64,000 nucleotides of DNA, taken from NCBI RefSeq assembly GCF_033807575.1, contig NC_084716.1, positions 2,728,001 through 2,792,000 of the forward strand. The letters run 5' to 3'. Position 1 is the stretch's first letter, and each line of letters opens with the position of its first letter. Positions 1 to 9,727 of the stretch are shown here, in pieces. The stretch comes from Cydia pomonella. Its lineage: Eukaryota > Arthropoda > Insecta > Lepidoptera > Tortricidae. The notes under the pieces were generated by a model. The model was not told the origin of the DNA. It made no database searches and saw only the letters and a list, made by a program, of their open reading frames with translations. The translations under genes and the position numbers were made by a program.

Positions 1-1192
1 CGTGTACAAAGCGCAGTAACTAGCGCACTGACATGATAAAATAAAGAAATAAAAATAGGAAAATGGCAGCGCGGTTGCATTTCGCTTTGAGAAAATTTCG
101 CCTTAAGCTTAACATGACAGCGGCACAGTGCGCTAATTAGAACAGTACTTACAGACGTCGAACTTCTTATTTTCCTAAATCTAAAACTTTTAATTCGTTC
201 TTTGTTTTGTTCAACTCATAACTAAACTTAGTGTGTGCTGTATTTAGGCGTTTGCTTATTTTCCCGGATCCAGTCCGGATCCAGTGAGTTTAACCAGACC
301 TGGTAACTCCTAAAACCTTCCGGATCTGGCCGGATTACCGGATCCACCGGACCACATTGCAATCCCTAGTCGAAACAAGATAAAAGTAAACTGAATAAAA
401 ATACATTTAGCATTTTATTTTAGCTATCGACGGAGACATTCACTTCAAAAATACTTAAGGATTTTTAAAGTCTAATTTTATTCATAATATTTGTTTCATG
501 TCATGCCATGCACATTCAGTAGAAAGTCCGAGTTGATCATATTCAGTGCATGTAAATAATTACATGAGACGAGGCCTGCTATGCTGTATTTTTTATTTCG
601 TTTTATTTATAGATAAATAACAGGACTAAGTATACAATATTTTCACTACACAGTTTGTTGGCGAATAGTGCGCTCTCAAATTTTATATGTACTTTATATG
701 TTATGACTATACAAAGTACTATACTTTAGAGTACAAAACAAACTGTAGGTATGTAAGTACTTATTATTATTTATTAATATCTTAGTTACACTTGTTATCA
801 CAATAACACTTGAGTTTAAACAAAAGTTCAAAGTATTGGACAATGAACCGACTTCTACTAAGATAGGATTAAAATTGAATAAGGGAGTCCAAATATTAAT
901 GGGAAACGTTCGAGGACGAATAAGAATAACAATTATAGGCTAAATCTTATATTTTTTATGGTCTTTGATATTTTTTGCTAGAAAGTTGATTTAGCTTCTT
1001 TTTGTAGAAAAATACATTTTGAAGAAAACTTATCGATACAGTTTTCAAATTACAAACTTGTCACGAATTGTTTCAACGTAAACTCTCTAAAAGCTCAATG
1101 CTCTCGTAATTTTTCTTCAAAATCTCTCTCATAGTTCACGAGTAACTACTGCTTTATATTCTGTTTATTACGACAGTGTAACTTGCTCGCGG
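1..1192. other. AT-rich stretch, no gene seen
   Basis: No open frame with protein-like content and no recognised transposon protein. Apart from the CCGGAT cluster near 264-355 I see only ordinary AT-rich sequence. Confidence 0.6.
264..355. repeat. CCGGAT-rich degenerate minisatellite
   Basis: Five CCGGAT motifs and related CCGG words lie within about 90 bases of otherwise AT-rich DNA, partly arranged as GGATCC palindromes. Clusters of this word occur in lepidopteran repeats. No coding frame or inverted ends identify the parent element. Confidence 0.45.
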
Positions 1193-1452
1193 CTGGACGT
1201 GAAATTAGTTAGAACGCTCGCGAAACGACCTCCTTACAGCCTCTTAACGGCTGGTATCATTTGGAGATATTTATACGTTCTTTCGGCGCTAAGACAACTC
1301 TGAGTTTTATATAAAAGGTTCCTTATGTTTAAAATACTTATGTTTTAGATAGTTATTCTCTTGATACTAGAATCTTCACAAACGATGATTGGACGTGAAA
1401 TTAGAGCGAGTTCGTGAAGCGACCTTCGTACAGGGTCTCTTAACGGCTGGAA
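1193..1452. repeat. Diverged direct repeat pair
   Basis: About 65 bases at 1193-1258 and 1392-1452 share GGACGTGAAATTAG, a GCGACCT block and CTCTTAACGGCTGG in the same order and orientation, about 200 bases apart. It looks like an old tandem duplication. No terminal repeats or coding content. Confidence 0.5.
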
Positions 1453-1723
1453 GACGACTGAGCTTTGGATACAAGTAGGCTAAGGCTGCAGTAAAAAAAC
1501 AGACTAAGTGCGTGACACATTTTTAAGATCAGATTTCTTAACAGGGTTTTTTTTGTTCTCGTTTCTCGTTCTTTACGGCACTGTGCTTTCAATGATAATC
1601 GAGGTATTAAAACAAAACTCAAAGCGTGTCAGATTCTAAACAAAATCTCTGTACAAGGTGGTATGGTATCTTCAAGGCTAGAATCATTTGGAGCTGAACA
1701 TTCTTTAACTCACTAAGGGCTGT

Positions 1724-1936
1724 ACTCTGTATCTTTAGATATTTAACAAAACCTACCCTCAAATGGCTCCCAGTTGAGGGTAGATGAAAACATTACTTGA
1801 TCAAATAATGTAGATTAAAGTGACAGATCCAGGCAGTTTTGTATTTGGTTGGTTAACCAATAAATGTTATAACTACCCGAAAATTTACAAATTGTTTGTT
1901 TTCTTTTATATTAATACCTAAAGATACAGAGTTATA
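1724..1936. mobile_element. Small inverted-repeat element (MITE)
   Basis: ACTCTGTATCTTTAG at 1727-1741 is matched by its exact reverse complement at 1918-1932, bracketing about 210 bases with no coding frame. The size and termini fit a MITE. The target duplication is unclear, so the superfamily is left open. Confidence 0.55.
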
Positions 1937-2039
1937 GTTGCATCAATCACATTTAACAGACTGACGTCACGCAGCAGAAATGTAAGAAAATTCCCATATT
2001 TCAATAACATTTAGCGAACGACAGACAGACGGTTTGGTC

Positions 2040-2196
2040 CAATGCAACTGACCCTACAAGATAGACAGACGACCTTATTAAGGTCGCCGGAAGACGCTGG
2101 ATGTGGGTCGCTTCCAACCGGTACATGTGGAGGTCCAAGGGGGAGGCCTATGTTCAGCAGTGGACGTCTTATGGCTGAGATGATGATGATGATGAA
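2040..2196 (+). mobile_element. 3' end of an RTE-type LINE with GAT tail
   Basis: Degenerate C-terminal coding sequence followed by a GGAGGCCTATGTTCAGCAGTGGACG-like block and a (GAT)n tail at about 2178-2195. This order, including the trinucleotide tail, is typical of the 3' ends of lepidopteran RTE retrotransposons. Only about 150 bases remain, so it is a 5'-truncated, dead copy. Confidence 0.7.
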
Positions 2197-2531
2197 CTGA
2201 CCCTATGACGGTTGTGCTTTGGATGAAAGTTAGTATAAGTTCAAGAAGATACCAATAATTATTGTAACATAAATTATAAAATTAAGTTATATTTTGCATT
2301 AAAAAGGGTTGGTTTACAGGTGTTATAACAATATCCTCATGTACATTGCTTAATCAGCCATAATCTATAGCATGAAAAATATTCACAATTATTTACATAT
2401 GTACAAATAATGAATCTTGTAATAGCTATTAACATTTCTAACAAGTTTGATTTTTTTTTGGCCAAAAATAATTACATTTAATGGGAAACATACAGCATAT
2501 AATAAAACAAAATGGTAAAAACTAATCTAAA
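2197..2531. other. AT-rich stretch, nothing recognised
   Basis: Low-complexity AT-rich sequence without a plausible gene or repeat signature. Confidence 0.5.
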
Positions 2532-2829
2532 TTAAAATATATCTAAATAAGGCCCCCGCGGCATTGTGCCAAAGATGCTGGCAGCATTCCCTCGCTGAAT
2601 GGCAATACTTATGCGCTGCGAGAGAAAGCTGCCAGCTCTCTGGTCACCGGTAGAGTCTATGAGCCTTTTACTCATTTCCTTAAATAGTATCTTGGCGCTT
2701 GGACCCCACGGCCCTAGTGTCTCGACTCCAAACGCCACAAAGTGGTATTGGGGGCCGAGACTTCGATATTTGGAAACCTTTTTGGTTTCAGCCGCCTCGG
2801 CAGCTGCCCCAGCCTTGGCCGAAGTTATA
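2532..2829 (-). pseudogene. LINE polyprotein C-terminal fragment
   Basis: The minus strand reads open from about 2826 to the stop at 2532-2534. It starts with an Ala/Glu-rich stretch (AGAAAEAAE), then KYRSL, VETLGPWGP, DQRAGSFLSQRISIAIQRG and NAASIFGTMP. I recognise this as the conserved region at the end of a reverse-transcriptase polyprotein family found in many invertebrate genomes; VETLGPWGP and the QRISxAIQRGNAAS block are its hallmarks. The polymerase domain itself is missing, since the sequence upstream on this strand (above 2830) is unrelated. It is therefore a 5'-truncated relic, not a host gene. The frame is unbroken over about 98 codons, suggesting moderate age. The overlapping plus-strand open frames are antisense shadows. 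Confidence 0.75.
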
Positions 2830-2923
2830 TTTGAAATTCATTCAGAAAACTAAAGATAGTTTTATTATTGACATACATTAAGCGTCAGACGTAGTTTTTG
2901 CCATTAATTATGTAAATTACTTT

Positions 2924-3412
2924 CCATCACACTTGCTCGTAAACGGTGTTAATGTATACCAGCTTAGATACCGAGATGGAATGAGCTATATTATGCCCAC
3001 GGGCGGTAATAGATTTTTATTTATTTCATTATGCCCATGGGCATATTTTTTAATTGTGTCACTTATTTATACGCACCAAATAGATTATTGACTACTTTTA
3101 ATTTATTGACGTTTATATTTTAATATTTTTGTTTATGTTAAAAAATATGCAATTTGATTAATTTAATAGCTGTTTAAAATATTTTTTACACAATTTTCAA
3201 TCGTGGCTGAATGCAGGATAGATCTATGCCTTCGATGCCTAATCTGTCAAAAATGTCAATATGGTGGACGAATGTTTGAAATGTCACCGTATTCAAGAAT
3301 TTAGCTTTTTACTCATAAGTTTAATGACAAAACATTGTGTCTGGCCTTCGGCTTCGGGCTTAATTAATATATGTTCGTAAATTCTTGTTTACTTACACAA
3401 TGTACTATTAAA
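2924..3412. repeat. Interspersed repeat, copy 1 (paired with 19.2 kb)
   Basis: Starts with CATCACACTTGCTCG and ends with CACAATGTACTATTA. The same order of blocks (TGTCACTTATT, AATTTTCAATCGTGGCTGAATGC, GCCTTCGATGCCTAA, ACATTGTGT) recurs at 19239-19770. About 490 bases, no coding frame, family not identified. The first 100 bases differ most between the copies. Confidence 0.65.
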
Positions 3413-4109
3413 ATTATTATAATACCTATTCCGAAATACGGCGTATTTTATAGTTGAACTTTGTACGTGTATCAAATGAAATGCAATTTGGGTGCAATTT
3501 GTACGTTTTTCAACGAGGCGGCTGCCATTTTAATGACGTCATCACGAGAGACTATCTTACGTTTTGGTGACCTAGTAACATTCCCAACATTCCTAACAGC
3601 GTTATAAAAGGATACCTATAGATATTCGGATGTGAAAGTACCTATATTTCAGTTATTTGATGTACCTAAGTAATACATTTACTGGTAGTTGAACGCGACC
3701 TACCCTTGACCTATCGTCATAGTCAAATCAGACGTTTTTTCTATTGGACCACATCCAATACGCTACAAAAAAAAAAGTTTTCCAATAGATCGCAAAACCA
3801 TAACGCAGTAAAAATTGATGGAAGATCGGAATCCAATCTGCGAATAAAAAAACTTCGGTCGCATACAATAAAATTGAAATGTTCCTGTTTGTTCGCGCGG
3901 CCGTGTTCAAATTTCAATTTTCGTATACACGCTGTCGAATATTGACATGTGTCTATCAATTTTAACGTTTACCCAATGTTTCTAAAATTTCGTTTTCTCC
4001 CTCTGAATTGGAAGGTCGGAATGTGAAAATAGGTTAAGGTAGCACGTGTAAAACAGAAACTGGGCAATGCGAGTCGGACTCGTGAATGCGCCTAAATGAC
4101 ACAGACCGA
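3413..4109. other. No gene supported
   Basis: Overlapping open frames on both strands around 3706-3959 are mutually antisense and lack protein-like composition, so none is called. No repeat recognised. Confidence 0.5.
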
Positions 4110-4340
4110 ATCCCGTGCGGTACGGGGGCCGATTTTTGACTTTAGAGTGCTCTATTTCGTGTAACTCCCTTCAATTTATCTCTACTACTAGGCATTTAAA
4201 TTCTACTAATATAATTAAAAACTAGTGGTCAATACCACTAGATTCCCATTGCTCGTATTAAATAACAATTCGCCTTTTTCCACAGATTTTCGAGTGACGA
4301 AATCGAGCGCTTGAAATTCAAAAATCTGCCCCCAGATCTA
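4110..4340. mobile_element. Foldback MITE
   Basis: GGGGGCCGATTTTTGA near 4124 and its diverged reverse complement near 4320-4334 form imperfect arms of about 40 bases, both running into CGATTTCG-type sequence. The centre is non-coding. Outer limits are approximate because no target duplication could be set. Confidence 0.55.
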
Positions 4341-4411
4341 ATTCAAATATAAAGCACAAATATGATTCCCATTGGCATGCTGTATTCTGTTCATTGTTTT
4401 AATAGATTTTG

Positions 4412-4658
4412 GACGATCTGCCTGGCCTAGTGGGTAGTGAGTGACCCTGCGAGCTGCGTATGAAGCCGATGGTCGCGGGTTCAAATGCTGGTAAGGGGAT
4501 TTATTTGATAGTGGAGTACGAGCTGAGCCATGGGTGTTTTCGGTGAATTTAAGTATTTATATATATCGTTGTCTAAGTACCCATAACACAAGCCTTATTA
4601 AGCTTAATTAGGCAACTGGTCAATTTGTGTAGTGATGTTCTATAATATTTATTTATTT
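4412..4658 (+). mobile_element. SINE-A copy
   Basis: tRNA-like head with GCCTGGCCTAGTGGGTAG (box A region) and GGTTCAAATGC (box B region), then the family body with ATATATCGTTGTCTAAGTACC and a TATTTATTT tail. About 245 bases, close to full length. Box B and the flanking arm are mutated relative to the better copy at 21211, so it is probably inactive. Confidence 0.8.
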
Positions 4659-5058
4659 CTTTTCTACCTTTAGTTTAACTGGTCCATTATCTCCATGACA
4701 AGTGCTTTTAGTACTTTAAGATTTTGTGCAATAAAGGTTAAATAAATATAATTATGAAGCAACATTGGCCTGCTGCCCAAGACGCTTCACGCTTTTCATA
4801 GTTATCGTCAAACCGGGGCGACAGCGGAATTGATATATAGGAACGCGTCCTCAACACGACATTAAAAGTATAATGTGGGCTGAACAGTGAACACATTTAA
4901 GAAGTTTTTATACTTACTGTTTTTCCAAATAATATCCAAAAGCAACCAGCAATCGTAAATACAACGCACTTAAAATAATCAACCGAATTCATTGAGTATT
5001 TAATAAAATAAAAAAATTGAGTTTAAGTAATAAACGTATATACGTTATGAATTCTGTA
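4659..5058. other. Nothing recognised
   Basis: AT-rich sequence with no supported gene or repeat. Confidence 0.45.
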
Positions 5059-5243
5059 CCCCTAGTGTAAATTTATTTGATTGCGTAACGTGACGTACGC
5101 GTTTGCGTTAAGTCTCATTTTGTATGGGATTTTGAGTTTCCAAAACGTTCCGCTTGGCGCGCTGTTTCTAAATCCCATACTAAATGAGACTTAACGCAAA
5201 CGCGTACGGCACGTCACGCAATCTAATAAATTTACATTAGGGG
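5059..5243. mobile_element. Foldback MITE, ~185 bp
   Basis: Arms run from CCCCTAGTGTAAATTTATTT at 5059 and from the matching AAATTTACATTAGGGG ending at 5243. Each arm is about 80 bases and contains ACGCGTTTGCGTTAAGTCTC or its complement. A short centre with CCGCTTGGCGCGCTG separates them. Nearly the whole element can form one hairpin. No coding frame. Confidence 0.8.
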
Positions 5244-5721
5244 CTCTGATACTCGTATATATACTATTGAGGTTCAAATCAAAAACAAGGTTTCTTGCTG
5301 GCCGCTTTACCTATATAATACTAAGACATTAACGTGTTCTATATTTACTTACTATTTTTCATTTATTGACATGTGTACTGATTTTCTTGCATATTATAAA
5401 TTATGTATTTATTTACGTAGTGATTTATTATTTCTATGCAACCTAAACGCCGGATCCCTTGCGCTGCTTTGCCGTAATCCGAATATAGCCTGAAACCGAT
5501 TTTTAAAACTTACATATGTTACTGTGAATCAAACATTTCTGTTTGAGCTTCGTATGCCTGTAAGCCCGGGAAGTAACGTACTTAAACCCCATCTTACGGT
5601 AACAGAATATGAAGTTGTTTATTGTCATATTTTACAAAGTAGATTTATAAGTCTTGGTGTCTAAGCAAAAGTTATTTGTTTAGCAACCAGACGCAAAGGT
5701 GACAAGTAAAGCGAGAATACT
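5244..5721. other. Nothing recognised
   Basis: No supported gene, repeat or RNA. Confidence 0.45.
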
Positions 5722-6002
5722 AATAGGTAACCCTGCCTATGAATCCGATGGTTCTGGGTTAAAATCCCGGTAAGGCAATTTTGTGAGACGAGCACGGATA
5801 TTCTTCCTGAGTATTAGATTAAAGATAAAGATAGTTTAGGCATATTACAATTATTATATTACTATGATTTTTGTATGTATGTAAGTATTTATATATTATG
5901 TACATCGCTGAGTACCCACAACACAAGCATTCTTCAGCTTACCATGGGGCTTAGTAAATTTTTGTAATAATGTCCCATAATATTTATTTATTATTTATAA
6001 AT
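5722..6002 (+). mobile_element. Degenerate SINE-A copy
   Basis: The head retains AACCCTGCCTATGAATCCGATGGT and GGTTAAAATCCCGGTAAGG. The 3' body has GAGTACCCACAACACAAGC and a TATTTATTTATT tail. Compared with the other copies it carries about 60 extra AT-rich bases in the middle (near 5815-5875) and lacks the first part of the head. Confidence 0.75.
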
Positions 6003-6245
6003 TCAATAATTGTCCCCAAGCAGAGGTCCGGAAGCTTTTGTCCTGACCCACGTTTCAGCGATACGCTCGAAAATTTCACACATCGATCGCGACCCCTAAA
6101 TAATGTCCCAATGGGAGTTAATGTTCTTTTAATGGGCCCGTGAATACCGGTGTCTCCCACACGCTCGATCATTATAAAACAACCATTTGTAGGCTTTATG
6201 CCAGTGTATTACGGGTCATGAATGGTCACGGTATAGTGCCAATAA

Positions 6246-6878
6246 TAGTAGGGGAGTTCGGGGCTAAAAGTCCCGGGGGTAAGAATAGGAACGCAAGTAA
6301 ACAACGGGCGTATGCAGGTGCAATTTTACATACAATGCTCCTAGGCCTCCGCCGATATCAACTTACCCACCCAAAGTTCACTGGCTGGCTACGCCCTTGA
6401 ACAACGGAGTGATTCGTATGATATTTGTCGCGAAAGGTTAGGACACTGTCATTGCAGGAGCCATTTTGTTATTTCCTTTATGGCAGAATAGTTACGGACA
6501 AAAATCAGAAATGACGGGAAAACTTACCCCTCGGAATTATATAATTTTTTCGTATTTTAATTTATTAAGTATTAGTAGTAAACAAAAACTATCACTTATT
6601 TGGCAACTCAGCGTGTGGCAACTCAGATTTTAATTTTTGAAAGGTAACTTATAATTTGATTGAACCCACCCGGATTAGTTGTTCCGTTCCGTCCGATCTC
6701 ATAAAAAATATTCTGAAAAGAAAAGTGTTTAACAATGAACAAAACAATATCAGTTTTCACAAACGCACATATTTATTCCTTAAAATAGCTCAAACCGCAT
6801 AATGTAATCATGTTGTTTTCATACCTCAATTTTGTATTTTATAAATATCGTTACTTCTAGCCCCGTCCTCCCCTACTA
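6246..6878. mobile_element. TIR element with TA target site, ~630 bp
   Basis: TA at 6246-6247 and 6877-6878 flank termini GTAGGGGAG-TTCGGGGCTA and its near-exact reverse complement (TAGCCCCGTCCTCCCCTAC), about 25 bases each. A 2-bp TA duplication is the mark of Tc1/mariner and related cut-and-paste elements. No transposase frame is present inside, so this is a non-autonomous copy. A short GGCAACTCAG direct repeat sits near 6600-6628. Confidence 0.7.
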
Positions 6879-7245
6879 AGGGCATCACATATTATTGACC
6901 CGTTTTAGGCTTTATGTCGTTGCGATAAGAATTACGATTGGTCAGTTAATTGAATCAATGATTTTTGATGCAGTAATGGCCATTTGTTTTGGCGGCCATA
7001 TTTGTTAATATATTTTTATGCGGCATCGGTATTTTGCTGTGGGGAAATCATGCAGTGTATTTATTCTGGTTGAGTTGAGTATGTTAAGTAAAATATGCCA
7101 TTGGAATTTACACGATTATGGGACCGAAAGCTTAAATACTCAATTCTAGACAATAGACGCTACGATGTAAATTAAACCACAGAATAAATAATAGTAGTAC
7201 GTATAGAAGATTCACTGTACAACGAAACCCCTGTTTAGGTAAAAA
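6879..7245. other. Nothing recognised
   Basis: No supported gene or repeat. Confidence 0.45.
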
Positions 7246-7495
7246 GGCTCCACTACACGATGACCTAGCGCTGGACCAGCGAGATGGCCATGCGATGGTT
7301 GAGAGCACGTACTATGGAATGGTCCACGTGTAGATGCGTACGCACCATCGCAGGCCCACTACGTTTGATGTGCGGACGAAAAACCGACACCATATCGCCA
7401 TCCCGCCACACCATAAGCCATCCGACACGACTACCCTCTCTACACGCTAGTCCATCTTAGTGGGCCAGTATGACGGCCCATAGTGTAGGGGAGCC
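7246..7495. mobile_element. GGCTCC-ended MITE, copy 1
   Basis: GGCTCCACTACAC at the left is mirrored by GTGTAGGGGAGCC at the right. The body (CTAGCGCTGGACCAGCGAGA, GATGTGCGGACG, ATCTTAGTGGGCCAGTATGA) is shared with the copy at 46418-46996, which confirms a mobile family of about 250 bases. No coding capacity. Confidence 0.8.
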
Positions 7496-7681
7496 ATTAC
7501 GAACGTGCCTAAAACGTTGCCAATTGGACATATTATGTAAAATGATGTGTTGTCAGCATTATCGTCATTATTTCTGCAACTAGCTGTATACGATAGATGC
7601 AGCGTTGAACGCATGCGATCACGGAATGAAGGGAAATGACAATGCGCTTACCGCTGCGTTAACCGCGTAAAACAATATGCT

Positions 7682-8165
7682 TTGGCACTTGGTAACTATA
7701 GGCTCCTATTCAAAATTTCCAATATTTTACCAGTTAGTTCAAAACATAAATACCTACTTGCTATATATAACTATAGCTGCCTAGAGCTTAACTCAGCGGA
7801 TTCCTTAACACCAGTTAATCACGCTAACATCACAAAGACTGAAGACGACTTCAGGCAAACTATCCGTTCGTTAATAACTACTACGGGGATCACGGGGAAT
7901 ACCTTAGGAAAATAATTCCATACTTACTTAATAGTTTGCCTGAAGCCATAAGACGTGAAAATAATAAGCCTAAATTTAAATCTATGTTAAAAATACATTT
8001 TCATAGAATGTAGTTATTTATTATAACTTGTAGTATTACTATTAGTTTTTTAGTTACATAACTAGAAACTGACGACACCTCAGTCAAACTCATTCTTGAG
8101 TTGTGAGGGGCTACGACTATTATTATTAAAAGTACCACTGTATATTAATAAATAAATAAATAATA
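7682..8165 (+). pseudogene. LINE C-terminal relic with 3' tail
   Basis: From about 7900 the plus strand encodes LNSLPEAIRR followed by KPKFKSMLKIHF and a stop at 8007-8009. That is the usual last 30-40 residues of CR1/Jockey-type LINE proteins (an N-S-L-P motif, then a basic amphipathic end). It is followed by a UTR and an AATAAATAAATA tail. The 77-codon frame at 7682-7915 just before it is in another frame, so there is a frameshift or rearrangement. A 15-bp inverted repeat (7851 and 7932 regions) suggests part of the segment was inverted. Confidence 0.6.
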
Positions 8166-8410
8166 ATAAAACTCATGGACGAAACGCGGTCTTATTCTTC
8201 TTCAACCTAGCGTTTTCCCGGCCTAATAGCGCCAGGGTCCGCTTTCCTACTTAATCTTCTCCACTTTGCCCCGTCTTCGGCATCCTCAGATGTGAGATTG
8301 TTCTCTCCCATGTCCGGCTTATTATTGTTATTATTTTAAACTTTATTGCACATAGAAAAGAGTACAACAGGCGGATTTAATGTTACTAGGCATTCTCTAC
8401 CAGTCAACCA
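8166..8410 (-). mobile_element. LINE 3' fragments, antisense
   Basis: The part at 8335-8400, read on the minus strand, contains a GACTGGTAGAGAATGCC block and TGTGCAATAAAGTTT, a 3' end I know from lepidopteran LINEs. The GC-richer 8190-8325 segment next to it resembles another retroelement end with a trinucleotide tail, but less surely. No open frame survives. Confidence 0.5.
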
Positions 8411-9049
8411 TAAGACAAAACAGAAAAAAATCAAGGTGGGTGCAGTGAGAATTAAACAAAAAACCGTAACTTTTGAGCGAAATAAAATTTCTAAATAAAT
8501 ACTATACTATGTTCAATTACGAGTATATCTTATGACTTGGCTTGTGTTCACAGCGGCACTAAGGCTTGCGGGGGCAGCGCATACTATTTTGTAGTGGAGT
8601 TAATTTTATCCATCTATCCTGGAATTACCCTATAGAACAAGGTTCCAAATACATAATGTAATTAGAAAACTTCGTATGGTATATCTTACGAGGTTAAGTA
8701 TGTATGTGAGAGATTGCTAAAGTAATGAAATGACCTACATTTTATGTATCTCTTTAAAACTGGAACGTCTCCACAACCAAAGGATATGAAACGTACATTT
8801 TGCCACGTATGCGTAAAATGGCGCGGCTCGGAATTTTTAATATCTTACCTTAGCTAGAATGTTTCAAAATATTACGGTGATATTACTGCCGAGATTTAAG
8901 TCGAATTGCACTTTTGTTGGAAATAATTTGGGCCTTGGATGCTTGGGAGCCGTATTAAGAAACGATACCATCATCATTATCTATTATAACTTTTGCTTAA
9001 AATTAATTTTATTGCCTTATTACAACGGACATATTTTTGTAATCATTTT
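8411..9049. other. Nothing recognised
   Basis: No supported gene. A 67-codon frame at 8859-9062 runs into the repeat at 9050 and looks random. Confidence 0.45.
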
Positions 9050-9267
9050 AAGGGTTCCGTAGCCAAATGGCAAAAAACGGAACCCTTATAGATTCGTCAT
9101 GTCCGTCTGTCTGTCCGATTCTGTCACAGCCACTTTTTTCCGAAACTATAAAAGCTATACTGTTCAAACTTGGTAAGTAGATGTATTCTATGAACCGCAT
9201 TATGATGTTTACACAAAAATAGAAAAAAAAACAATAAATTTTATACCCATACTTAGAACTGAAACTC

Positions 9268-9727
9268 AAAAAATCTTTTTTCATCAAACCCATACGTGTG
9301 GGGTATCTATGGATAGGTCTTTAAAAATGATATTGAGGTTTCTAATATCATTTTTTTCTAAACTGAAAAGTTTGCGCGAGAGACACTTCCAAAGTGGTAA
9401 AAAGTGTGTCCCCCCCCCCCCCCCCCCCCGTAACTTCTAAAATAACAGAATGAAAAATCTAAAAAAAATATATGATATACATTACCATGCAAACTTCCAC
9501 CGAAAATTGGTTTGAACGAGATCTAGTGAGTAGTTTTTTTTTAATACGTCAATAAATTAAAAAAAAAATTTTTTCATCAAACCCATACGTGTGGGGTATC
9601 TATGGATAGGTCTTCAAAAATGATATTTAGGTTCCTAATATCATTTTTTTTCTAAACTGAATAGTTTGCACGAGAGACAGTTCCAAAGTGGTAAAATGTG
9701 TGTCCAAAGTGGTAAAATGTTGAACAA
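9268..9727. repeat. Tandem duplication inside the repeat
   Basis: The block with CATCAAACCCATACGTGTGG, GGTATCTATGGATAGGTCTT and CCAAAGTGGTAAAA occurs twice in the same orientation, starting near 9281 and 9571, a period of about 290 bases. The first copy carries the C run, which the second lacks. Confidence 0.8.
9410..9429. repeat. Run of 20 cytosines
   Basis: Twenty consecutive C on the plus strand, so 20 G on the minus strand, follow AAAGTGTGT. In the duplicate block the matching place is AAATGTGTGTCCAAAG, so the run probably grew from a short CC by slippage. The length is prone to sequencing error. Confidence 0.9.
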
